The notes under the pieces are model-generated. The model was not told the DNA's origin. It was given only the letters and a program-made list of their open reading frames with translations, and ran no database searches. A stretch of DNA of 64,000 bases, from the NCBI RefSeq assembly GCF_023856365.1, contig NC_064551.1:2501-66500 (forward strand). Reading direction: 5' to 3'. Shown here in pieces: positions 1 through 12,309 of this stretch (position 1 is its first letter; each line of letters begins with the position of its first letter). The translations under genes were made by a program, and so were the position numbers. Source of the stretch: Brienomyrus brachyistius (taxonomy: Eukaryota; Chordata; Actinopteri; Osteoglossiformes; Mormyridae).

Positions 1-3000
1 AACCCCCAGCACTTACAAACCCCCAGCACTTACAAACCCCCAGCACTTACAAACCCCCAGCACTTACAAACCCCCAGCACTTACAAACCCCCAGCACTTA
101 CAAACCCCCAGCACTTACAAACCCCCAGCACTTACAAACCCCCAGCACTTACAAACCCCCAGCACTTACAAACCCCCAGCACTTACAAACCCCCAGCACT
201 TACAAACCCCCAGCACTTACAAACCCCCAGCACTTACAAACCCCCAGCACTTACAAACCCCCAGCACTTACAAACCCCAGCACTTACAAAACCCCCAGCA
301 CTTACAAACCCCCAGCACTTACAAACCCCCAGCACTTACAAACCCCCAGCACTTACAAACCCCCAGCACTTACAAACCCCCAGCACTTACAACCCCCAGC
401 ACTTACAAACCCCCAGCACTTACAAACCCCCAGCACTTACAAACCCCCAGCACTTACAAACCCCCCAGCACTTACAAACCCCCAGCACTTACAAACCCCC
501 AGCACTTTACAAACCCCCAGCACTTACAAACCCCCAGCACTTACAAACCCCAGCACTTACAAACCCCCAGCACTTACAAACCCCCAGCACTTACAAACCC
601 CCAGCACTTACAAACCCCCAGCACTTACAAAACCCCCAGCACTTACAAACCCCCAGCACTTACAAACCCCCAGCACTTACAAACCCCAGCACTTACAAAC
701 CCCCAGCACTTACAAACCCCCAGCACTTACAAACCCCCAGCACTTACAAACCCCCAGCACTTACAAACCCCCAGCACTTACAAACCCCCAGCACTTACAA
801 ACCCCCAGCACTTACAAACCCCCAGCACTTACAAACCCCCAGCACTTACAAACCCCCCAGCACTTACAAACCCCCAGCACTTACAAACCCCCAGCACTTA
901 CAAACCCCCAGCACTTACAAACCCCCAGCACTTACAAACCCCCAGCACTTACAAACCCCCAGCACTTACAAACCCCCAGCACTTACAAACCCCCAGCACT
1001 TACAAACCCCCAGCACTTACAAACCCCCAGCACTTACAAACCCCCAGCACTTACAAACCCCAGCACTTACAAACCCCCAGCACTTACAAACCCCCAGCAC
1101 TTACAAACCCCAGCACTTACAAACCCCCAGCACTTACAAACCCCCAGCACTTACAAACCCCCAGCACTTACAAACCCCCCAGCACTTACAAACCCCCAGC
1201 ACTTACAAACCCCCAGCAACTTACAAACCCCCAGCACTTACAAACCCCCAGCACTTACAAACCCCCCAGCACTTACAAACCCCCAGCACTTACAAACCCC
1301 CAGCACTTACAAACCCCCAGCACTTACAAACCCCCAGCACTTACAAACCCCCAGCACTTACAAACCCCCAGCACTTACAAACCCCCAGCACTTACAAACC
1401 CCCAGCACTTACAAACCCCCAGCACTTACAAACCCCCAGCACTTACAAACCCCCAGCACTTACAAACCCCCAGCACTTACAAACCCCCAGCACTTACAAA
1501 CCCCCAGCACTTACAAACCCCCAGCACTTACAAACCCCCAGCACTTACAAACCCCCAGCACTTACAAACCCCCAGCACTTACAAACCCCCAGCACTTACA
1601 AACCCCCAGCACTTACAAACCCCCAGCACTTACAAACCCCCAGCACTTACAAACCCCCAGCACTTACAAACCCCCAGCACTTACAAACCCCCAGCACTTA
1701 CAAACCCCCAGCACTTACAAACCCCCAGCACTTACAAACCCCCAGCACTTACAAACCCCCAGCACTTACAAACCCCCAGCACTTACAAACCCCAGCACTT
1801 ACAAACCCCCAGCACTTACAAACCCCCAGCACTTACAAACCCCCAGCACTTACAAACCCCCAGCACTTACAAACCCCCAGCACTTTACAAACCCCCAGCA
1901 CTTACAAACCCCCAGCACTTACAAAACCCCCAGCACTTACAACCCCCCAGCACTTACAAACCCCCCAGCACTTACAAACCCCCAGCACTTACAAACCCCC
2001 AGCACTTACAAACCCCCAGCACTTACAAACCCCCAGCACTTACAAACCCCCAGCACTTACAAACCCCCAGCACTTACAAACCCCCAGCACTTACAAACCC
2101 CCAGCACTTACAAACCCCCAGCACTTACAAACCCCCAGCACTTACAAACCCCCAGCACTTACAAACCCCAGCACTTACAAACCCCCCAGCAACTTACAAA
2201 CCCCCAGCACTTACAAACCCCCAGCACTTACAAACCCCCAGCACTTACAAACCCCCAGCACTTAACAAACCCCCAGCACTTACAAACCCCCAGCACTTAC
2301 AAACCCCCAGCACTTACAAACCCCCAGCACTTACCAAACCCCCAGCAACTTACAAACCCCCAGCACTTACAAACCCCCAGCACTTACAAACCCCCAGCAC
2401 TTACAAACCCCCAGCACTTACAAACCCCCAGCACTTACAAACCCCCAGCACTTACAAACCCCCAGCACTTACAAACCCCCAGCACTTACAAACCCCCAGC
2501 ACTTACAAACCCCCAGCACTTACAAACCCCCAGCACTTACAAACCCCCAGCACTTACAAACCCCAGCACTTACAAACCCCCAGCACTTACAAACCCCCCA
2601 GCACTTACAAACCCCCAGCACTTACAAACCCCCAGCACTTACAAACCCCCAGCACTTACAAACCCCCAGCACTTACAAACCCCCAGCACTTACAAACCCC
2701 CAGCACTTTACAAACCCCCAGCACTTACAAACCCCCAGCACTTACAAACCCCCAGCACTTACAAACCCCCCAGCACTTACAAACCCCCCAGCACTTACAA
2801 ACCCCCAGCACTTACAAACCCCCAGCACTTACAAACCCCCAGCACTTTACAAACCCCCAGCACTTACAAACCCCCAGCACTTACAAACCCCCCAGCACTT
2901 ACAAACCCCCAGCACTTACAAACCCCCAGCACTTACAAACCCCCCAGCACTTACAAACCCCCAGCACTTACAAACCCCCAGCACTTACAAACCCCCAGCA

Positions 3001-3930
3001 CTTACAAACCCCCAGCACTTACAAACCCCCAGCACTTACAAACCCCCAGCACTTACAAACCCCCAGCACTTACAAACCCCCAGCACTTACAAACCCCCAG
3101 CACTTACAAACCCCCAGCACTTACAAACCCCCAGCACTTACAAACCCCCAGCACTTACAAACCCCCAGCACTTACAAACCCCCAGCACTTACAAACCCCC
3201 AGCACTTACAAACCCCCAGCACTTACAAACCCCCAGCACTTACAAACCCCCAGCCCTTACAAACCCCCAGCACTTACAAACCCCCAGCACTTACAAACCC
3301 CCAGCACTTACAAACCCCCAGCACTTACAAACCCCCAGCACTTACAAACCCCCAGCACTTACAAACCCCCAGCACTTACAAACCCCCAGCACTTACAAAC
3401 CCCCAGCACTTACAACCCCCAGCACTTACAAACCCCCAGCACTTACAAACCCCCAGCACTTACAAACCCCCAGCACTTACAAACCCCCAGCACTTACAAA
3501 CCCCCAGCACTTACAAACCCCCAGCACTTACAAACCCCCAGCACTTACAAACCCCCAGCACTTACAAACCCCCAGCACTTACAAACCCCCAGCACTTACA
3601 AACCCCCAGCACTTACAAACCCCCAGCACTTACAAACCCCCAGCACTACAAACCCCCAGCACTTACAAACCCCAGCACTTACAAACCCCCAGCACTTACA
3701 AACCCCCCAGCACTTACAAACCCCCAGCACTTACAAACCCCCAGCACTTACAAACCCCCAGCACTTACAAACCCCCAGCACTTACAAACCCCCAGCACTT
3801 ACAAACCCCCAGCACTTACAAACCCCCAGCACTTACAAACCCCCAGCACTTACAAACCCCCAGCACTTACAAACCCCAGCACTTACAAACCCCAGCACTT
3901 ACAAACCCCCAGCACTTACAAACCCCCAGC
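1..3930. repeat. 17-bp satellite array, TTACAAA type
   Basis: About 230 head-to-tail copies of CCCCCAGCACTTACAAA. Units vary mainly by C-run length (4 to 6 C) with occasional single-base indels such as CTTTAC or CAACTTAC. The array begins at the window edge, so its true start is not seen. The plus strand has one G per unit; the minus strand carries a run of about five G every 17 bases. The plus strand has no stop codon in any frame but also no ATG. Position next to C-rich and telomere-like sequence suggests a subtelomeric satellite; that placement is inference. Confidence 0.97.
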
Positions 3931-5490
3931 ACTTAGAAACCCCCAGCACTTAGAAACCCCCAGCACTTAGAAACCCCCAGCACTTAGAAACCCCCAGCAC
4001 TTAGAAACCCCCAGCACTTAGAAACCCCCAGCACTTAGAAACCCCCAGCACTTAGAAACCCCCAGCACTTAGAAACCCCCAAGCACTTAGAAAACCCCCA
4101 GCACTTAGAAACCCCCAGCACTTAGAAACCCCAGCACTTAGAAACCCCCAGCACTTAGAAACCCCCAGCACTTAGAAACCCCCAGCACTTAGAAACCCCC
4201 AGCACTTAGAAACCCCCAGCACTTAGAAACCCCCAGCACTTAGAAACCCCCAGCACTTAGAAACCCCCAGCACTTAGAAACCCCCAGCACTTAGAAACCC
4301 CCAGCACTTAGAAACCCCCAGCACTTAGAAACCCCCAGCACTTAGAAACCCCCAGCACTTAGAAACCCCCAGCACTTAGAAACCCCCAGCACTTAGAAAC
4401 CCCCAGCACTTAGAAACCCCCAGCACTTAGAAACCCCCAGCACTTAGAAACCCCCAGCACTTAGAAACCCCCAGCACTTAGAAACCCCCAGCACTTAGAA
4501 ACCCCCAGCACTTAGAAACCCCCAGCACTTAGAAACCCCCAGCACTTAGAAACCCCCAGCACTTAGAAACCCCCAGCACTTAGAAACCCCCAGCACTTAG
4601 AAACCCCCAGCACTTAGAAACCCCCAGCACTTAGAAACCCCCAGCACTTAGAAACCCCCAGCACTTAGAAACCCCCAGCACTTAGAAACCCCCAGCACTT
4701 AGAAACCCCCAGCACTTAGAAACCCCCAGCACTTAGAAACCCCCAGCACTTAGAAACCCCCAGCACTTAGAAACCCCCAGCACTTAGAAACCCCCAGCAC
4801 TTAGAAACCCCCAGCACTTAGAAACCCCCAGCACTTAGAAACCCCCAGCACTTAGAAACCCCCAGCACTTAGAAACCCCCAGCACTTAGAAACCCCCAGC
4901 ACTTAGAAACCCCCAGCACTTAGAAACCCCCAGCACTTAGAAACCCCCAGCACTTAGAAACCCCCAGCACTTAGAAACCCCCAGCACTTAGAAACCCCCA
5001 GCACTTAGAAACCCCCAGCACTTAGAAACCCCCAGCACTTAGAAACCCCCAGCACTTAGAAACCCCCAGCACTTAGAAACCCCCAGCACTTAGAAACCCC
5101 CAGCACTTAGAAACCCCCAGCACTTAGAAACCCCCAGCACTTAGAAACCCCCAGCACTTAGAAACCCCCAGCACTTAGAAACCCCCAGCACTTAGAAACC
5201 CCCAGCACTTAGAAACCCCCAGCACTTAGAAACCCCCAGCACTTAGAAACCCCCAGCACTTAGAAACCCCCAGCACTTAGAAACCCCCAGCACTTAGAAA
5301 CCCCCAGCACTTAGAAACCCCCAGCACTTAGAAACCCCCAGCACTTAGAAACCCCCAGCACTTAGAAACCCCCAGCACTTAGAAACCCCCAGCACTTAGA
5401 AACCCCCAGCACTTAGAAACCCCCAGCACTTAGAAACCCCCAGCACTTAGAAACCCCCAGCACTTAGAAACCCCCAGCACTTAGAAGCCC
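3931..5490. repeat. 17-bp satellite array, TTAGAAA variant
   Basis: The same 17-bp unit with one fixed change, TTACAAA to TTAGAAA, first seen at 3936. About 90 copies follow and they are much more uniform than the first block, with only a few indels around 4080-4135. The sharp switch and high uniformity suggest a separate, more recent amplification. Confidence 0.96.
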
Positions 5491-5990
5491 CCAGCACTTA
5501 GAAGCCCTCAGCACTTAGAAACCCTCAGCACTTAGAAACCCTCAGCACTTAGAAACCCTCAGCACTTAGAAACCCTCAGCACTTAGAAACCCTCAGCACT
5601 TAGAAACCCTCAGCACTTAGAAGCCCCCCCCAAGCCCAACACTTAGAAGCCCCCCCCCAAGCCCAACACTTAGAAGCCCCCCCCCAAGCCCAACACTTAG
5701 AAGCCCCCCCCAAGCCCAACACTTAGAAGCCCCCCCCCAAGCCCAACACTTAGAAGCCCCCCCCAAGCCCAACACTTAGAAGCCCCCCCCCAAGCCCAAC
5801 ACTTAGAAACCCCCAACCATAAACCTAACACTTAGAAACCCCCAACCATAAACCTAACACTTAGAAACCCCAAACCCCAAGCCTAACACTTACCCCAACC
5901 ATAAACCTCAACACCTAACCCCCCTAAAGCACCCTAACCCCCCTAAAGCACCCTAACCCCCCTAAAGCACCCTAACCCCCTTACTTACCG
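5491..5990. repeat. Degenerate proximal edge of the satellite
   Basis: The unit decays stepwise: CCCTCAGCACTTAGAAA copies to about 5610, then about seven C-rich units near 26 bp (GCCCCCCCCAAGCCCAACACTTAGA type) to about 5805, then units containing AACCATAAACCTAACACTTAGA, then about four copies of CCTAACCCCCCTAAAGCAC to about 5980. The last blocks contain CCTAACCC, which resembles the telomeric CCCTAA repeat. Confidence 0.9.
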
Positions 5991-6420
5991 TTTTTTACTT
6001 ACCTTTTTGGGATCCCCCTTGGTAAATGTACCTGAAACCCCCCTCCCAAAGGCAATAATTAACAACAACCACCAGGGGGCATGATATTTTATTCAGTTGA
6101 ACCATTATCACCAAGGTGACCTGCAAGAAAAAATTCTGAAACAAAAAACAGGAGATATGAACTTACCTTTAAAACCCATTGCCTGCCATATGCTTACTTC
6201 CCAGGGCTTACCACTACGGGGAACAGTCATTTATACTAGATGTATAGTTTCCTATTGTAATACTATAAAGTAATCTAATATTTTCAAACAGCACTACAGT
6301 AAAAAAAGCACTGCAGGTTTCTACCGATTAAATTAAATATTGTTATCAATCATTGTATGAGTTTAATCACTCACACACCATTACACACAAAAACCCAATA
6401 TTACAATGCAGCAGAGGGCC
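5991..6420. other. Unassigned AT-rich spacer
   Basis: AT-rich sequence between the satellite and the Penelope-like remnant. I see no coding exon, terminal inverted repeat or tandem repeat in it. Confidence 0.5.
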
Positions 6421-6439
6421 ATAAAAACATTATTCTTAT

Positions 6440-6985
6440 GTAAAGATATAATCATTAAACCGGCAGATAACGATCCCTGAGGCTTTATCTTGGATACACA
6501 GCAGTACAAATTAGAAGCACTAAGGCAATTGGAAGAAACTAATTATTACATCCCACTGACAAAATCAAAGCCAAAACATTAAGGGACATCTATATACCAA
6601 CCCAGTCTATAACAGAGCAATGTACAATAATTATATTTATCACTACCTACTCCTCGAAAGCTGTAACATTAAATAAGCTTAAAAATTACTTTCAGAGGAC
6701 ACAACAGTTGCAAAAATTCTGGTTCATCTCCGCCTATCGGTAAAACAAAAATCTTAAGGATATTTTAGTGCATTCCAAATTCAATACTTTTAAAGACAAT
6801 ACCTTAGCACAGGTATGCCCTTATTTTAAACCAATTAACAGCATAAGGCATTGGGATCTCACATTTGTTATTCAGGAAAACATCTCCCTCACTACCTGTA
6901 ATGTGATCTTTCTGATCCAATGTAACCATTGTCAGGAAAAGTATGTGGGAGAGACGGGCAACAAATTAGTAAACCATTAGTCTTA
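6440..6985 (+). pseudogene. Penelope-like retroelement remnant (RT edge plus GIY-YIG start)
   Basis: Positions 6455-6570 translate to IKPADNDP, a stop, then LDTQQY and LRQLEETNYY, matching the amino-terminal RT pattern of Penelope-like elements (IKPADKG...Y..E..RQL.D...Y). Positions 6750-6985 read NLKDILVHSK and then VIFLIQCNHCQEKYVGETG, the conserved lead-in to the GIY-YIG endonuclease at the carboxyl end of these elements. The catalytic palm between the two pieces is missing and stops interrupt the frame, so this is an internally deleted dead copy. Assignment rests on remembered family motifs. Confidence 0.6.
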
Positions 6986-7504
6986 AACAACACTTGTACA
7001 CATTTTCCCAGAATACCAAGCTCATTATGGTAGCACAACACTTCCAATAACATGGCCTAAACAATGTAGTAATTTCAGGCTTACTAGCAAATAGTACATG
7101 GTCACGCACAAAGGGTCAGAATGGAATACAGGTGGATCCAGCGACTACAGACCTGGACACCTCAAGGGTTTAATATGAGGTACGTGGGGCACACTTGGCG
7201 GGGGGTGGCCTCAGGAACCCGCTGGCAACATCAGAAATGGATTCAGTTTGTAGGGGGGATAACTTGTGTAGCATTTATGTATGCAAAGCACGGGGACACT
7301 TACTATTATATTGAGGAACACACACTAATATGTGTGCTGATATTAACATTTCTATCATACCACTAACATCATTTGAGCACTCACCCCTTTGGACCAAGGA
7401 AGGCATCCCTGCACCAGGATACAAATTATTATTATTTTTTTTAAATGCAGATACATGAATTGGCACTGCAAGGTTTTTTAGTTTAATGGGGGGATAATAC
7501 AGCA
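6986..7504. other. Unassigned spacer
   Basis: Spacer between the Penelope-like relic and the 155-bp array. Short open frames overlap on both strands but none resembles a protein I recognise. Confidence 0.4.
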
Positions 7505-9299
7505 GATAATCCTGTTAACATATTAGCATCAAAACCGGAAGTGGGCGTAACAGCCTAGGAATGTCGTCGACACTAGGAACAAAGTTCCTCAGATCCGGCT
7601 TGATGAGTAGAATCAAGTGAAGAAATTAGTGTCAAAATAGGCAATGTACAAAAAACTACAATCATGCTAGCATATTAGCATCAAAACCGGAAGTCTGGGC
7701 GTAACTCAGCCTAGGATTGTCGTAGACACTAGAAACAAAACGTTCCTCAGATCAGAGTTGAGTAGAGTAAAGACCACTTCCGGTTATCTCACTGCTGATT
7801 TCCTGGAGCTGCTAGATTCCCTCAACCTACAACATGTTGATGTCCCCACACATTCCAGGGGTCACACACTTGACTTGGTGTCAAGTGAGGCCAAGCACAG
7901 AGCCCTGTGGGACACCACAGGTGACGTTGTGGATGCGAGATTTTGCGCTGCCAAGGGTGACATGTTCGGTTCTGCCAGTTAGGTATGATAGGTGAGATAA
8001 CCGGAAGTGGGCGTAACACAGCCTAGGAATGTCGTCGACACTAGAAACAAAGTTCCTCAGATCAGAGCTGATGAGTAGAGTAAAGACATTAAACTAGCAT
8101 CAAAACAGGCAAAGTACAGAAAAAACTACAATCATGTTAACATATTAGCATCAAAACAGGAAGTGGGCGTAACTCACCCTAGGAATGTCGTCGACACTAG
8201 AAACAAAGTTCCTCAGATCAGAGTTGATGAGTAGAGTGAAGACATAAAACTAGCATCAAAACAGGCAATGTACAAAAAACTACAATCATGTTAGCATATT
8301 AGCATCAAAACCAGAAGTCGGCATCTCACAGCCTAGGAATACCCTAGAGATTAGAAACAAAGATCCTCAGATCCATCTTAAGTAGAGGCAAGTGAAGAAA
8401 TTAGCATCAAAACAGGCTATGTACAGAAAAAACTACAATCATGTTAGCATCAAAACAGGAAGTGGGCGTAACACAGCCTAGGAATGTCGTCGACACTAGA
8501 AACAAAGTTCCTCAGATCAGAGCTGATGAGTAGAGTAAAGACATTAAACTAGCATCAAAACAGGCAAAGTACAGAAAAAACTACAAATCATGTTAGCATA
8601 TTAGCATCAAAACCAGAAGTCGGCATCTCACCAGCCTAGGAATGCCCTAGAGATTAGAAACAAAGATCCTCAGATCCATCATAATAAGTAGAGTAAAGAA
8701 ATAAAACTAGCATCAAAACAGGCTATGTACAGAAAAAACTACAATCATGTTAGCATCAAAACAGGAAGTGGGCGTAACACAGCCTAGGAATGTCGTCGAC
8801 ACTAGAAACAAAGTTCCTCAGATCAGAGTTGATGAGTAAAGACATTAAACTAGCATCAAAACAGGCAATGCACAAAAAAACTACAATCATGCTAGCATAT
8901 TAGCATCAAAACCAGAAGTCGGCATCTCACAGCCTAGGAATACCCTAGAGATTAGAAACAAAGTTACTCAGATCCGGCTTGATGAGTAGAATCAAGTTAA
9001 GAAATTAGCGTCAAAATAGGCAATGTACAGAAAAAAACTACAATCATGTTAGCATATTAGCATCAAAACCGGAAGTGGGCGTAACTCACCCTAGGAATGT
9101 CGTCGACACTAGAAATAAAGTTCCTCAGATGAGAGCTGATGAGTAGAGTAAAGACATTAAACTAGCATCAAAACAGGCAAAGTAAAAAAACTACAATCAT
9201 GTTAGCATCAAAACAGGAAGTGGGCGTAACACAGCCTAGGAATGTCGTCGACACTAGAAACAAAGTTACTCAGATCAGAGTTGATGAGTAGAGTGAAGA
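7505..9299. repeat. ~155-bp tandem repeat with ETS-like motif
   Basis: Roughly eleven diverged copies of a ~155-bp unit that reads GCATCAAAACCGGAAGTGGG, a GTCGTCGACACTAGAAACAAAG block, CCTCAGATC, GATGAGTAGAG, AAACTAGCATCAAAACAGGC, then ACTACAATCATGTTAGCATA. From 8155 onward two unit types mostly alternate: type A (GGAAGTGGGCGTAAC, GTCGTCGACACTAG) and type B (AGAAGTCGGCATCTCAC, CCCTAGAGATTAG). The array is interrupted at 7770-8006 by a LINE-derived insert. Related units occur at 10506-10640 and 25980-26480. Confidence 0.9.
7770..8006. mobile_element. Short deletion derivative of the foldback LINE insert
   Basis: Begins with CCACTTCCGGTTATCTCACTG and LINE endonuclease sequence reading rightward (FLELLDSLNL, then THSRGHTLDLV). 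At about 7880 it switches abruptly to LINE RT sequence in the opposite orientation, and it ends in GTGAGATAACCGGAAGTGGG, the inverse of its start. It is the same structure as the longer insert at 9300-10515 with most of the interior removed. The open frame across it is an artefact of the join. Confidence 0.75.
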
Positions 9300-10515
9300 C
9301 CACTTCCGGTTATCTCACTGCTGATTTCCTGGAGCTGCTAGATTCCCTCAACCTACAACAACATGTTGATGTCCCCACACATTCCAGGGGTCACACACTT
9401 GACTTGGTGTCAAGTGAGGCCAAGCACAGAGCCCTGTGGGACACCACAGGTGACGTTGTGGATGCGAGATTTTGCGCTGCCAAGGGTGACATGTTCGGTT
9501 CTGCCAGTTAGGTATGACGTGAACCAGTTATGAACAGTTCCTGAGAGTCCAAGGGTGCATTGCAGGCGGTGAAAGAGGATGTTATGGTCTATTGTGTCAA
9601 AAGCAGCTGTCAGGTCAAGGAGGATGAGTATAGAAGGGGAACCAGTATCTGCCGTCATCAGAAGATCATTGGTGACCCTGACCAGGGCTGTTTCTGTGCT
9701 ATGGCCAGGGCGGAAACCGGACTGAAATTTTTCAAACAGGTTACTCAGTTTGAGGTGATCATGAAGTTGTGCTGCAACTGTTTTTTTCCAGAACTTTAGA
9801 GAGGCATGGAAGATTGGAGATGGGCCCATAGTTAGAGAGAACTTCAGAGTCCATGGTGGGTTTTTTCAATAGAGGTCTGATGACAGCAGTTTTTAAAGTA
9901 GAAGGAATATGGCCAGTCAGGAGGGATTGGTTTATGATCCGGGTGATGAGTGGAGAGACGGCAGAGATGTTGACCTTTAGCAGGGCTGAAGGGAAAGGGT
10001 CCAGGGAACTGGTAGATGGTTTCATTTTCCTGATGACGTTCTCCACCTCTTCCCGTGTGGTAGCAGAGAAGGAGCAAAGTGGCTGGACCTTCTCAGGTAG
10101 TAGGTCGACAGTTGGAGGAGGCAAGATATTCGTGATGGAGAGGTATGAACGGATATTATCAACTTTTTGTCTGAAGAAAATTGATGTGCATGTTGCACCT
10201 CTGCTGTTGCACTGCTGACAGGTTCAGAGGAGAGAAATTTAAGGTCCAGGGCATCTGCATTGATGGTCTTCAGATTTCTGAAATGGATCTGACATTTTGG
10301 TTTGATATGGGGGGAGAGAAAGGGCAGCTCCATTGACACTACTTTATGGTCCGAGATACCAAGATCATATACCTGTAGATTACTGATGGGGGCGAAGTTT
10401 GAAATGACCAAGTCAAGTGTGTGACCCCTGGAATGTGTGGGGACATCAACATGTTGTTGTAGGTTGAGGGAATCTAGCAGCTCCAGGAAATCACCAGTGA
10501 GATAACCGGAAGTGG
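9300..10515 (-). mobile_element. LINE (L2/CR1-like) EN-RT fragment with 109-bp inverted arms
   Basis: The minus strand encodes the end of an APE-type endonuclease (FLELLDSLNLQQHVDVPTHS, then GHTLDLVIS, about 10510-10400) followed by non-LTR reverse transcriptase: FQSGFRPGHSTETALV, LLDLTAAFDTIDHNIL and CGVPQGSVLG down to about 9412. These are hallmark RT blocks of L2/CR1/Rex1-like fish LINEs. Frames are broken by shifts, and the polymerase YxDD block is absent because the copy ends after the GVPQGS block. Positions 9300-9408 repeat 10407-10515 in inverse orientation with a single mismatch, so the fragment is flanked by 109-bp arms made of its own endonuclease sequence plus a few bases of the surrounding repeat. 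Confidence 0.85.
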
Positions 10516-10645
10516 GCGTATCTCCGCCTAGGAATGTCGTCGACACTAGAAACAAAGTTCCTCAGATCAGAGTAGATGAGTAGAATCAAGTGAAGAAATT
10601 AGCATCAAAATAGGCAATGTACAAAAAAAGCTACAAGCATTTTAG
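10516..10645 (+). repeat. Last copy of the ~155-bp repeat in the left block
   Basis: Continues directly from the right arm of the foldback insert with GGCGTATCTCCGCCTAGGAA, the GTCGTCGACACTAG block, GATGAGTAGA and AATAGGCAATGTACAAAAAA. Confidence 0.8.
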
Positions 10646-11741
10646 ACCATTCAAACCATTCAAAATACTGTACAATACAGCCAAAAAAGGCCCAAGACCA
10701 GGCCTGAAAGCTGACGTGTCATTCCAACATCCGATAAAACACGCGACACGAAAAGCAAAGCATATAATAGATAAACAAGAATGGGCATCACTTGGGTGAA
10801 TGCGACGATAGACATGTATTTGCATATGTGATCTACATTTTGAGGCATCTCCCGGAAAAACGATCTCTATGGACACAGACTGACAGACCATACTGTCTGA
10901 AGCCTAAACTGTGGAGCTGGTGCAGACTGACAGATGTGCCTAATTTGGCTCAATCAGATGGGCTTATCTGTCACACTGAAGTACTGTTTAGCCCGACCGG
11001 GGACAAAGGCTAAATGAGGAGCAAATCCTACTCGCGCTTTACAATGTTTCTCCATTTACATGCCCCGTGCATTTTCAGACCTTGGCCTCAGAACCAGGAG
11101 GCTAAAAAGACGAATTGAGCAGGTGACAGAGAGCTGTCTACTCAAAATACCCTAATGTGATGCAATTCAACTCAAAGAAAATGTACCGAGTTCTTTTTCG
11201 GCAACCTTTTAATCATCTCAAAAGAACCCTGTGGAGAGTAGACAATTTTTTTATTTGTTTGATATTTGTTAAGTTTGTTTCACCCTAAAACAAGCAGAGA
11301 TTTGGGATTCTGGAAAGCAATTTAATGGCACAATAGTTAAAGCAGTGCCCACACAGAGGTTTCTTGGCTGTTTGCACTTATTTGCACTTTTCCTGGTTAT
11401 AAATATCATGAGTAAAGTTCTGTGAATCAGAGCCTATGTGAGTCATATACTAGAAGAAAATATTAAAAACATCCAACACTATAATAACATAATTGTTTCA
11501 AATATGTTCTACTTGAAGTACTTATAAGCAATGAAAAATATTCTGAATAATGAGTGAAAATATTCTGAAAAATTAAAAATAAAGCTAATACTGTAGTTAT
11601 TATTTATTTTATAAGTGAACAAAACAAAATGCATAAGGACAAATGAGTTCAGAAAAAATAGATCTTCATTCTTTAGTTTCATTTTACAGATTAATAACAT
11701 TTGGCAGATTTAATTTCTTGATGCTTATAACAAGGAATGAC
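10646..11741. other. Unassigned spacer
   Basis: About 1.1 kb with no recognisable protein, RNA gene or terminal repeat. If the ABCA4-like gene were complete its exons 12 and later would have to lie here or further left; none was found. Confidence 0.4.
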
Positions 11742-12040
11742 CTCTCCGTACTCCTTGAGTAGCAGGATGGCTTGATCAGTAAGACAGTCAAAATTCGGCA
11801 TATCATACGAATGATCAGCAGGTGGTCCAGTAAACAGGACGTTAAGCATGCGTCTCGAGGAAAACCCCATACTTTCTACATTCATATCAATAAAATCCGA
11901 TATCATGGGCTTCAAGATGATATCCTGAAAGAGGCCCAGAAAGTTTCACAATTATAACAATAAAGCAATACAGCCTACAATAGTAAAATACATGATCCTA
12001 AATAAAGCCTGACAAATATTAACAGATAATGTGGAGATAA

Positions 12041-12276
12041 TATGTGCCCTTGAGAGGTAAAGTGGGCTATTCCACATGTCAGTCAAAAATGAGTTTAGTG
12101 TGCAGTATTTATTGAGGGCCTATCTTTTAAATATACCGAGATCTGTGCTACCTATGATATATATCAATTGTAGGGTATAGGCACACTGATTTTTTGAAAA
12201 AATTTCAACTTTGGAGCTCATTTTCTCAAGACTTTGTTTTTGTGGGATAGCCCACTTTACCTCACAAGGGCACATA
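12041..12276. mobile_element. MITE with ~34-bp terminal inverted repeats
   Basis: ATGTGCCCTTGAGAGGTAAA at 12042 continues to GGGCTATTCCAC at 12075. Its inverse, GTGGGATAGCCCACTTTACC then TCACAAGGGCACAT, occupies about 12242-12276. Length is about 235 bp with no coding capacity. It lies among the ABCA4-like exons on the side where exons 8-10 would be. Confidence 0.7.
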
Positions 12277-12309
12277 TATGAGGATATGCGTGCAAACTGT
12301 ACAACAAAT

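Noticed and set aside
1..3930. Long stop-free plus-strand reading frame encoding a 17-residue repeat
   Set aside because: Openness follows from unit composition; there is no ATG and no splice or promoter context.
1..5490. CRISPR array
   Set aside because: Units are 17 bp with no unique spacers between them; this is a simple satellite in a vertebrate genome.
7758..7982. Small plus-strand gene (74 codons), repeated at 9242-9511
   Set aside because: Joins endonuclease-coding LINE sequence to antisense RT sequence; a rearrangement artefact.
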